Source: Neoroseomonas oryzicola (lineage in GTDB: Bacteria > Pseudomonadota > Alphaproteobacteria > Acetobacterales > Acetobacteraceae). From it: a stretch of DNA of 64,000 nucleotides. Below, piece after piece: positions 57,362 to 64,000 of the stretch. The notes under the pieces are model-generated. The model saw nothing but the letters and a program-made list of their open reading frames with translations, was not told the DNA's origin and did not search any database. A program made the translations under genes and the position numbers. How positions within the stretch are numbered: position 1 is the stretch's first letter; each line of letters opens with the position of its first letter. The stretch is taken from positions 37,598 to 101,597 of the forward strand of contig NZ_JAAVUP010000012.1 in NCBI RefSeq assembly GCF_012163135.1. Reading direction: 5' to 3'.

Positions 57362-59062
57362 TTACCTGGGCGGAGGCGGAGCGGCGTCCGTAGGCACCGC
57401 GGTCGCCTCCTGGAGGACCTCCGGCACCACGACACCGTAGTCGCGCAGGGCAGCGGCGGGCGTGATCAATCCGCGGCGGACATCCTGGGCGACGCGTTCG
57501 GGCGCACGCTTATGGGGATTTCCGTATCCACCTCCGCCCGGGGTCTCCACGATCAGGCTGTCGTCGGCCGGGATCGGTTGCCGCCCAGCCGCTTTGAATG
57601 GCCTCCCGGACGAAAGCCGCACGACCCCCGGCGCACCATCCTGACCGCCCTGCCGCCCGCGCGCGGGTGTCGAGACGCGCTGGAAGGACGCACCCACCTC
57701 GATCGGCGATCCGTCCCGCGGCGCCACCTCGATGACCTGCCCCAGCCCGCCACGCCAGGTCCCGGCGCCGCCGGAATCCGGGCGCAGTGCACGCCGCCGA
57801 TAGAGGATCGGCGCCGCCCGCTCGCTGACCTCGACCGGGATCGCCTGCACGCCGCTCGGATAGGCGGTGGCGGCGAGGCCGTCCTGGGCGGGACGCGCCC
57901 CGCCGCCACCGCTGTGGAAGCAGAGGACGTTGAAGGGCCGCGCACCGTCGCTGCGCGCCAGACGCAGGTTCCACAGGGTTCCGCTGTGCTCGCCGGGCAC
58001 GCGGTCCGGCGCTGCCGCGGCGAGGCAGCCGAGTGCAAGGTCCGCCATCATGTGCCCGAGGATGTGTCGGGAGGCGACCGGCGCCGGGAAGCGGGCGTTC
58101 AGGATCGAGCCCTCCGGCGCCGAGATCCGCACCGCGTCCAGCGAGGCCGCGTTGTTGGGTATGTCGGGGCCGACGATGCAGCGCACGCCGAAGGCCGCAT
58201 AGGCTTCGGTGTAGCAGAAAGGCACGTTCACCCCGCGCGGATGCGGCGTGAGCTCGCCGCCGAGGTCGAGGGAGATGGTGCCGTCCTTCACCGTCATGCT
58301 CGCCGTGACCTCGATCGGCTCGCCGACGAGGTCGATACGCATCGCCGTGTCGAAGCGCCCTTCAGGCAAGGTCGCGATCGCCGCGCGCATCCCGGCGGCG
58401 GACCGATCGAAGATGAAGCCGGCAAGGACGCCGAGGTCGTCGAGCCCGAACTCGTCGCACATGCGCAGCAAGGCGCGGGACCCACCTTCATTCGCGGCGA
58501 TCAGGGCGAAGACCTCACCCATCAGCTGGTCCGGGAAGCGGACATTAGCGCGCAGGATCTGTTCGACATGTGCATCCGGCCGGCCTTGCTGCAGGAAGCG
58601 CAGCACGGGGATACGGATGCCCTCGTGAAACACGTCGCGCCCATCGAAGCCGATGCCCTGGCCACCGACATCGACGATATGCGTTGTGCTGGCGAAGAAG
58701 GCGATCAGCCGGCCCTGCCGGAAGACCGGCGTGACGACGCAGAAATCGTTGAGGTGGCCGGTGCCGATCCAGGGGTCGTTGGTGATGGCGACATCTCCCT
58801 CCGACCAGTCATTGATCGGGATCGCCGCGAGGAAGTGCCCTACTGAGCGCGCCATCGCGTTCACGTGTCCCGGCGTGCCCGTCACGGCCTGCGCCATCAT
58901 CAACCCGTCGGGTGTGAAGATGCCGGCCGAAAGATCCCCGGCATCGCGCGTGACCGGGCTGAAGGAGGTGCGGATCAGCGTCTGCGCCTGCTCTTCCACC
59001 ACGCTCAGCAGACGGTTCCACATGACCTGCATCGCGATCGCCTGGCGTGCCGTGAGCGTCAT
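57362..59062 (-). CDS. hyuB: Hydantoinase B / oxoprolinase family protein
   Basis: This 566-residue cytoplasmic subunit is the ring-opening partner of HyuA. It begins MTLTARQAIAMQVMWNRLLSVVEEQAQTLIRTSFSPVTRDAGDLSAGIF and carries TNDPWIGTGHLNDFCVVTPVF, THIVDVGGQG, FHEGIRIPVLRFLQQG, a long central MTVKDGTISLDLGGE region, and a glycine-rich C-terminus ETPGGGGYGNP. The ATG overlaps the hyuA stop by four bases. The short proline-rich tail (PTDAAPPPPR) is unusual. HyuA and HyuB together hydrolyse hydantoins or N-methylhydantoin with ATP. Its sequence is well diverged from the HyuB half of the 13956-17879 fusion. Confidence 0.92.
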   Translation of the reverse strand: MTLTARQAIAMQVMWNRLLSVVEEQAQTLIRTSFSPVTRDAGDLSAGIFTPDGLMMAQAVTGTPGHVNAMARSVGHFLAAIPINDWSEGDVAITNDPWIGTGHLNDFCVVTPVFRQGRLIAFFASTTHIVDVGGQGIGFDGRDVFHEGIRIPVLRFLQQGRPDAHVEQILRANVRFPDQLMGEVFALIAANEGGSRALLRMCDEFGLDDLGVLAGFIFDRSAAGMRAAIATLPEGRFDTAMRIDLVGEPIEVTASMTVKDGTISLDLGGELTPHPRGVNVPFCYTEAYAAFGVRCIVGPDIPNNAASLDAVRISAPEGSILNARFPAPVASRHILGHMMADLALGCLAAAAPDRVPGEHSGTLWNLRLARSDGARPFNVLCFHSGGGGARPAQDGLAATAYPSGVQAIPVEVSERAAPILYRRRALRPDSGGAGTWRGGLGQVIEVAPRDGSPIEVGASFQRVSTPARGRQGGQDGAPGVVRLSSGRPFKAAGRQPIPADDSLIVETPGGGGYGNPHKRAPERVAQDVRRGLITPAAALRDYGVVVPEVLQEATAVPTDAAPPPPR

Positions 59063-61131
59063 GCCGCGTCTCCTTCGCTGCGCAGGACGATGAAGCCTTC
59101 GGCATCGCAGCGTGCCGCCATGCCAGGTGGGATGACCAGCGTGGTGTGGTCCTCGACCAGCAGCGCCGGGCCGCGCAGCGCGCCGCCGGCCGGCATCGCC
59201 GCGCGCTCGGCCAGGGTTGCGGCCTGGTGCGTGCCGGTGTCGAGATCGTAGAGGAGCGCCTCGCCAGGTGCGGCGGTCACGGCTGCGGCTGGCCGCGTCG
59301 CCAGCACGTCGGTCGGCTCGACGCGCAGCGTGATGGTCAGGCTCCAGGCCGCGACCTCGATCGGCACGCCCTGCGGCAGCAGGCCAAGGCGACGATGGTA
59401 TTCGGCCTCGAAGATGTCGCGCAGGCGGTCGGCCAGGGTCTCGATCGGATCGGGTGCGAGCGGCAGCGTGATCTCGGTGCCCTGGCCGCTGTAGCGCAGG
59501 TCCACCATCCAGCTCTCCTCTGCATCATCCAGGTCGCCGAGGCTCTGCAGCATCGTCTGCGCCTCCTCCCGTATGGCCTGGCGGATCGCCGCGACACTGG
59601 CCGGCGACAGGCCAGCAAGCGGCGCGAAGGCGCTGCGCTTCACCGTGAAGGCCGCGGGTGCGACCAGGAAGCCGATCGCCGAGCCGACGCCGGCGTTCGG
59701 CGGCAGCACGATCTCCCTGATGCCGAGCCGTCGCGCCACGCCCGCGGCGTGCAATCCTGCCGCCCCGCCGAAGGCGAGCAGCGTCCACCCGCCGAGATCG
59801 CAGCCCTTCTCGGCGGCGTAGGTGCGCGCGGCGGAGGCCATGGCCTCCTCCACCACCTCTGCGATCGCAGCAGCCGACGGATCGACGGGTAGGCCCAAGG
59901 CATCGGCGAGTGCTCCGCCGACCGCCCGCGCTGCCGCGTCACGGTCCAGCGCAAGGCGCCCGCCCGCGAACCGCGCTGCGGTGATCCGGCCGAGGAGCAG
60001 ATCCGCATCCGTGACCGTTGGCCGGGTGCCGCCGCGCCCGTAGCAGGCAGGACCGGGATCGGCGCCGGCACTCTCCGGCCCGACCAGAAGGCGGCCCGCG
60101 CCGTCCACGCGCGCGATGGATCCGCCGCCGGCGCCGATCTCCACCAGTTCGACGACAGGAATACGCAGTGGCAGACCGCTGCCCTTCTTGAAGCGGTAGA
60201 CACGGTCTGCCTCGAAGCTGCTCTCTTGGGTTGGGCGGCCATTCTCGATCAGGCAGATCTTCGCTGTGGTGCCGCCCATGTCGAAGGCCACGAGGCGATC
60301 GCGCCCAAGTCTCCGCGCCACCGCCGCGGCGAGCATCGCACCTCCGGCCGGGCCGCTTTCGATCAGCCGCACCGGCAGCTGTGCTGCCGTTTCAACCGAG
60401 GCGAGCGCGCCCTCCGACATCATCACCAGCACCGGGGCTGCGATGCCAAGGTCGCGCAAGCCCTCCTGCATGCGCGAGAGGTAGGAGGCGACCAACGGCT
60501 GGACATAGGCATTGGCACAGGTGGTCGAGCAGCGCTCGTATTCGCCGATCAGCGGCGAGACGCGGCAGGACAGCGAGACCGATACGTCCGGCAGCAGCTG
60601 CGCCAGGCCCGCCGCCAGCTGCTCCTCGTGGGCTGGGTTGGCGTAGCTGTGCAGGAGGCAGACGGCGATGGCGGTCGCGCCACTCTCGCGCAGCAGATCG
60701 GCGACACGTACGATCTCCGTCTGGGCCAGAGCCTCGACGACGCCGCCATCGGCATCGACGCGCTCGCGCAGGCCGAAGCGCAGCTCGCGCGGCACCAGGG
60801 GAGCGGGCTTCTCGAGGTAGAGGTTGTACTGGTCGAAGCGGTGCTCCCGCCCGATCTCGGGCGTATCCGTGAAGCCCTCGGTCATGACCAGCGCCGTACG
60901 CGCGCCCTTGCGTTCGATCACCGCATTGGTGGCGAGCGTCGTCCCGTGCAGGAACAGCCCGACCGCGCCGGGTGCGACGTCCGCCTCGGCCAGGAGTTGC
61001 CGCACACCCTGCAGAACGCCCTGTTCGGGTGCCGCGGACGTGGTCAGAACCTTGCCGGTGATAAGCCTTCCCCCGGCATCGAGGGCAATGTCCGTGAAGG
61101 TCCCGCCAATGTCGGTGGCGATGCGGATCAT
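59059..61131 (-). CDS. hyuA: Hydantoinase A / oxoprolinase family protein
   Basis: This 690-residue ATP-using subunit begins MIRIATDIGGTFTDIALDAG. It has LHGTTLATNAVIERKGARTALVMTEGF, HSYANPAHEEQL, ERCSTTCANAYVQPLV, LIESGPAGGAMLAAAVA, FDMGGTTAKICLIENG and IGAGGGSIARVDGAG, which are the nucleotide-binding parts of the HyuA fold in order. The C-terminal part has LLVEDHTTLVIPPGM. I chose the ATG at 61131; the frame is open upstream into the iclR gene, but that region is not protein-like. It lies between the IclR gene and hyuB. The Bug receptor at the head of the operon implies an organic-acid-bearing cyclic substrate. Confidence 0.92.
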   Translation of the reverse strand: MIRIATDIGGTFTDIALDAGGRLITGKVLTTSAAPEQGVLQGVRQLLAEADVAPGAVGLFLHGTTLATNAVIERKGARTALVMTEGFTDTPEIGREHRFDQYNLYLEKPAPLVPRELRFGLRERVDADGGVVEALAQTEIVRVADLLRESGATAIAVCLLHSYANPAHEEQLAAGLAQLLPDVSVSLSCRVSPLIGEYERCSTTCANAYVQPLVASYLSRMQEGLRDLGIAAPVLVMMSEGALASVETAAQLPVRLIESGPAGGAMLAAAVARRLGRDRLVAFDMGGTTAKICLIENGRPTQESSFEADRVYRFKKGSGLPLRIPVVELVEIGAGGGSIARVDGAGRLLVGPESAGADPGPACYGRGGTRPTVTDADLLLGRITAARFAGGRLALDRDAAARAVGGALADALGLPVDPSAAAIAEVVEEAMASAARTYAAEKGCDLGGWTLLAFGGAAGLHAAGVARRLGIREIVLPPNAGVGSAIGFLVAPAAFTVKRSAFAPLAGLSPASVAAIRQAIREEAQTMLQSLGDLDDAEESWMVDLRYSGQGTEITLPLAPDPIETLADRLRDIFEAEYHRRLGLLPQGVPIEVAAWSLTITLRVEPTDVLATRPAAAVTAAPGEALLYDLDTGTHQAATLAERAAMPAGGALRGPALLVEDHTTLVIPPGMAARCDAEGFIVLRSEGDAA

Positions 61132-61168
61132 GCTTTTCGTCACTGTTCCTGCCGTATGGTCGCCATGG

Positions 61169-61996
61169 TCAGGGGTCGGCGTGGCGCTGGCCAGGGGCAA
61201 TGGACGGATCGTCCGTAGGGTGAGCATCGGGTCCAACGGCGTGCAGCTTTGCGAACGCGCCGGAGAGAGCGAGGGCGGCCTCACGCAACGGGGCAAGACA
61301 GCGCGCTGCGATGCGCTCCACTGGCTCCACCCGCGGCAGAAAAACGAGGTCGAGCACGCAAGCGACCGATGCGCCGAGCATGACCGGCACGGCGATGGCG
61401 CCAACCGGCGGCTTCAGCGACGCGTCCCGCAGGCCGTAGCCGCGCCGGCGTGTCGCCTCGAGTTCCCGCAGCACCGCGCGTTCCTGCGCCCGCGGTACGC
61501 AAAGCGCCAGCAGGCGACGTCGCTCCACCTCCGGGCACCAGGCGAGGTAGGCGCGGCCCGAGGCGGATTGTGCCAGGGGCGACCGCATGCCGTGGAAGTC
61601 CGCCTCGATCGCGACGCCGCATTGCGGGCGGTTGGAGGCACGAACATGGATCTCGGTGCCGCCCAACATCATCACGTCGCTCGGCCAGCCGACCTTGCCG
61701 AGCAGATCGACCAGGATCGGCGCCGAGGTCGCCGCAAGCCAGGTGTCGAAATTGAAGCCGGAGGCGAGGCGGGCGACGCGCGGCGTGACCTCCCATCGCC
61801 GCCCCTGCGGTGAGCGGAGCACGTAGCCGGCCTCAGCCAGCGTCGCGAGTAACCTCAGCACAGTCGGGCGGGGAATGCCGCTGTCGCGCACGAGCTCCGG
61901 CACGGTCGCGCCGCGTGAGGCGTTGATCGTCGCCAGGAGATCGAGCGCCCGCCGGACCGCGCGGACGCTCTCCTCGCGCCGCGGCGGCGTCTCCAT
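61169..61996 (-). CDS. IclR family transcriptional regulator (hyuAB operon)
   Basis: This 275-residue regulator has a winged helix at about residues 10-70 (ESVRAVRRALDLLATINASRGATVPELVRDSGIPRPTVLRLLATLAEAGYV) and an effector domain with GTEIHVRASNRP, HGMRSPLAQSASGRAYLAWCPE, RRRGYGLRDASLKPPVGAIAVPV and a C-terminal helix. The ATG shares one base with the receptor stop (TGATG), so it is the second gene of the operon rather than divergent from it. It is clearly different from the IclR protein of operon B. Confidence 0.92.
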   Translation of the reverse strand: METPPRREESVRAVRRALDLLATINASRGATVPELVRDSGIPRPTVLRLLATLAEAGYVLRSPQGRRWEVTPRVARLASGFNFDTWLAATSAPILVDLLGKVGWPSDVMMLGGTEIHVRASNRPQCGVAIEADFHGMRSPLAQSASGRAYLAWCPEVERRRLLALCVPRAQERAVLRELEATRRRGYGLRDASLKPPVGAIAVPVMLGASVACVLDLVFLPRVEPVERIAARCLAPLREAALALSGAFAKLHAVGPDAHPTDDPSIAPGQRHADP

Positions 61997-62982
61997 CAGT
62001 TCACGCGCGCGCCGGAGATCTCGACCAGGCGCTGGTACATCGGGGAGGTCTCGCGCAGATAGGCGGTGAATTCGGCCGGCGTATTCAGGACTGGCTCTGT
62101 ACCCATCTCGATGAAGCGCTGGCGCACATCGGAATTGTTCACCGCCTTGACGACCGCGTCATGGAGGCGCGCGAGCACAGCCGGTGGCAGGCCCGCCGGT
62201 GCGAACAGCGCCTGGTAGGATTCGACGCGGAAGTCCGGCAGCGTGCCCTCGGTGATGTTCGGCACATCCGGCAGCAGTGCGGAGCGCCCGCGGCTGCCGG
62301 CGACGACGATGGGTCGCAGCCGGCCCGCTTGGATCAACGGCAGCATGGCGGTGATCTGATCGATGACGATCGGGATCTGCCCGGCCGCGGCATCCTGCTG
62401 CGCGAGATTCCCGCCACGATAGGCAACGTGGTTGAGCCCCAGATCGAACTGGCGGCTGAGATACTCGCCCGCCAGGTGGTTCGAGGTGCCGACGCCGCTG
62501 GTCCCGTACGCAGCGCCACGATTGTGCCGCGCCCATTCGATCAGCTCGGGCATGGTGCGGATCGGCAAACTGGGATTCACCGCCAGCACATTCGGCTGGA
62601 AGCCCAGATTGGTGATGTGGGTGAAGTCGCGGATCGCATCCCAGGTCAGGCCCTGCTGCAGGTGCGGTACGATGGAATGCGTCGTGGTCGAACCGAAGCA
62701 CAGCGTGTAGCCGTCGGCCGGCGCCCGGGCACAGGCCTCCGTGCCGATCACGCCACCGCCACCCGCCCGGTTCTCCACCACCACCGGCTGGCCGAGTTCA
62801 CGCGCGAGCGGCACAGCAAGCAGCCGCGCCATGATGTCGGCGCCGCCGCCTGGGGCGAAGGAGACGATGATCCGGACCGGACGGGACGGATAGGTATCCT
62901 GTGCCCGCGACGGGCCGGTCAGGGCGAGAAGACCGCCCAGGGCCGTCAGGGTGGCGACCAGGCGCCGGGACAACTGGACCAT
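61996..62982 (-). CDS. Bug-type tripartite tricarboxylate transporter receptor (hyuAB operon)
   Basis: This 328-residue periplasmic receptor starts MVQLSRRLVATLTALGGLLA with signal cleavage near SRAQD. The mature start TYPSRPVRIIVSFAPGGGADIMARLL, VVVENRAGGGGVIGTEACA and HVAYRGGNLAQQDAAAGQIP are Bug signatures. It heads the operon, followed by iclR, hyuA and hyuB. No TctA/TctB genes are in the window, as for the other two Bug proteins. It may deliver or sense a carboxylated hydantoin or lactam; the ligand is inferred only from context. Confidence 0.92.
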   Translation of the reverse strand: MVQLSRRLVATLTALGGLLALTGPSRAQDTYPSRPVRIIVSFAPGGGADIMARLLAVPLARELGQPVVVENRAGGGGVIGTEACARAPADGYTLCFGSTTTHSIVPHLQQGLTWDAIRDFTHITNLGFQPNVLAVNPSLPIRTMPELIEWARHNRGAAYGTSGVGTSNHLAGEYLSRQFDLGLNHVAYRGGNLAQQDAAAGQIPIVIDQITAMLPLIQAGRLRPIVVAGSRGRSALLPDVPNITEGTLPDFRVESYQALFAPAGLPPAVLARLHDAVVKAVNNSDVRQRFIEMGTEPVLNTPAEFTAYLRETSPMYQRLVEISGARVN

Positions 62983-63423
62983 CGGATCGATCCCCTGGAG
63001 CAGTGGATGCAGTCGCCGCAGGCGCGAACGCTATGACAGTCAGGCCGCAGCGGGCCAGAGGTGCTGGGGGCGTTGCTCGCCTGGCGGACAACTCATGCGT
63101 GCCGACGCCCGCCCTGACAATGCGAGGCACTGCGCCTTCCGACGCGACGTGCTATGTTGAAACTGGCTACCTCGGGCCGCGTCGGATAGGCGGCCTCCGC
63201 CATCTCCCCCTTCATGGGTGCGGATGCCGGTCCGCGGCCCCCCGTCGAACTCGTCCCCGTATCGCGCCGGTCCTGAACCGGGCGACATGCCGGGGCTCGA
63301 CGGTACGCGGTCGGCCCGCGGCCCGGGCCCGTTCCTCATGGTGGACCATGACATTCGTAGCTTCGCCGAGCCGATCAGGCGCAAGCTCGTCCGCGCGGCT
63401 CCATCATGAACGGGAGTGACGGG
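62983..63423. other. Divergent spacer before the terminal VOC gene
   Basis: About 440 bases that must hold promoters for the Bug/iclR/hyuAB operon (minus) and the VOC gene (plus). I found no convincing promoter pair and no IclR-type inverted repeat like the one before operon B. Open frames here are Arg/Pro/Gly-rich without domains. Confidence 0.4.
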
Positions 63424-63840
63424 ATGCTGGGCTACATCACGGTCGGTGCGAACGACCTGCCGCGCTCGGGACGCTTCTACGCCGCGATCTTGGTCCCGCT
63501 CGGCTACCAGAAGGAGGAAGGATCACTGGGGGTCGCATTCACGTTGCCGGAAGAGACGGGCCGTAGCAGTAGCCCCGGCGCGGTCTACGTGAGGAAGCCG
63601 TACGACGGGAAGGAGGCGACCGTCGGCAACGGCTCCATGATGGCCTTCCGGGCCGACACGCACGAGATGGTCCGAAACCTCCACGCGGCAGGCCTCGAAG
63701 CCGGCGGCTCCGACGAGGGCGCTCCCGGCTTCCGGGACGAGTACAGCGACCGCTTCTATGTCGGCTATCTCCGCGACCCCCTGGGCAACAAGGTTGCGAT
63801 CTACTGCGCGAACCCGGCGGAACGACGTCGGGGCGACTGA
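63424..63840 (+). CDS. VOC family (glyoxalase/bleomycin resistance-like) protein
   Basis: This 138-residue cytoplasmic protein has the vicinal oxygen chelate fold. It begins MLGYITVGANDLPRSGRFYAAILVPLGYQKEEG, then VYVRKPYDGKEATVGNGSMMAFRADTHEMVRNLHAAGLEAGG, and ends with YVGYLRDPLGNKVAIYCANP. Family members bind a metal and act as lyases, dioxygenases or antibiotic-binding proteins. The usual first metal His (GYVTLGTNDLxxxxxFY-type) is not present at the start, as in many relatives of unknown function. I chose the ATG at 63424, seven bases after GGGAG, over the ATG at 63406. Confidence 0.87.
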   Translation: MLGYITVGANDLPRSGRFYAAILVPLGYQKEEGSLGVAFTLPEETGRSSSPGAVYVRKPYDGKEATVGNGSMMAFRADTHEMVRNLHAAGLEAGGSDEGAPGFRDEYSDRFYVGYLRDPLGNKVAIYCANPAERRRGD

Positions 63841-64000
63841 GCTCAGGGGAGCCTTCGTGCTGGACATCGATGGCGCCTCCCGATGCTGGCTTCGCCTTGC
63901 ATACCGCCTTAGGCTCCAAACCCAATCAGTTCTCGCTGCGGCGCGGTGGGGTGTGATTCAAGCTGCTGGGTAGCGGAGCTTGGATCATGTCGGGTGAGTT

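Noticed and set aside
1..64000. CRISPR arrays, rRNA, insertion sequences, phage or toxin-antitoxin genes
   Set aside because: No regularly spaced repeats, conserved rRNA segments, transposase motifs or toxin-antitoxin pairs were seen on reading through both strands.

Overview
The window is very GC-rich (roughly 70% by eye), densely coding DNA with extensive stop/start overlaps. The mix of gene families (many tripartite-tricarboxylate 'Bug' binding proteins, peptide-type ABC transporters, hydantoinases, amidases, CoA-transferase/CitE pairs) suggests a metabolically versatile alphaproteobacterium, perhaps an Acetobacteraceae such as Roseomonas. The taxon is an inference from composition and gene content. 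I saw no rRNA, tRNA, CRISPR array, intact insertion sequence, phage gene or plasmid replication gene.

Layout. (A) 1-4229, minus: a peptide/nickel-type ABC transporter operon whose last visible gene runs off the left edge. A small PhnB-like VOC gene follows at 4450-4923. (B) 18679 down to 5236, minus: an unbroken ten-gene operon. Its order is IclR regulator, fused HyuA-HyuB hydantoinase, peptide-type binding protein, two permeases, two ATPases, an AroM-like protein, a DUF917 (S-methyl thiohydantoin desulfurase-like) protein and a short HyuA-like protein. (C) 23052 down to 18933, minus: a three-gene ABC importer of the iron/polyamine/phosphonate type. (D) 23548-32669, plus: two near-identical tandem binding proteins, two permeases, a double ATPase, a luciferase-like monooxygenase and two AhpD/CMD-type proteins. 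(E) 33332-37991, plus: CitE-like lyase, class III CoA-transferase, GntR regulator, second CitE-like lyase, Bug binding protein. (F) a LacI repressor (37996-39042, minus) divergent from 39231-43282, plus: NtaA/SnaA-type monooxygenase, Bug protein, AtuA/DUF1446 protein and DUF4387 protein. (G) 43389-54072, plus: GntR regulator, amidase, small ORF, complete peptide-type ABC transporter, carbamoylsarcosine-amidase-like hydrolase, glutaredoxin-DinB fusion, AtzG-like small protein and second amidase. (H) 54440-62982, minus: MFS transporter, exported methyltransferase, then a Bug / IclR / HyuA / HyuB operon. A VOC gene ends the window.

How the parts work together. Blocks A to G and the HyuAB operon each look like an uptake system joined to a few enzymes, most with their own regulator. 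The window contains a peptide-type importer in A, B, D and G, one iron-type importer in C, and three Bug proteins that lack membrane subunits. The enzymes mostly attack C-N bonds of amides, lactams, hydantoins and ureido compounds, or perform CoA-linked and flavin-dependent cleavage. The region therefore reads as a catabolic island for nitrogen-containing and organic-acid nutrients.

Regulatory DNA is readable at several places. There is an IclR-type inverted repeat before operon B. A GntR-type perfect palindrome overlaps a promoter before operon E. Two PurR-like LacI operators lie 79 bp apart in the F divergent region. Two copies of a GntR-type site flank the regulator of operon G, one of them inside the reading frame chosen for the first amidase. 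The least understood systems are operon D (flavin enzyme plus CMD proteins plus duplicated receptor), operon B (DUF917, AroM and hydantoinases in one transport operon) and the tail of operon G.
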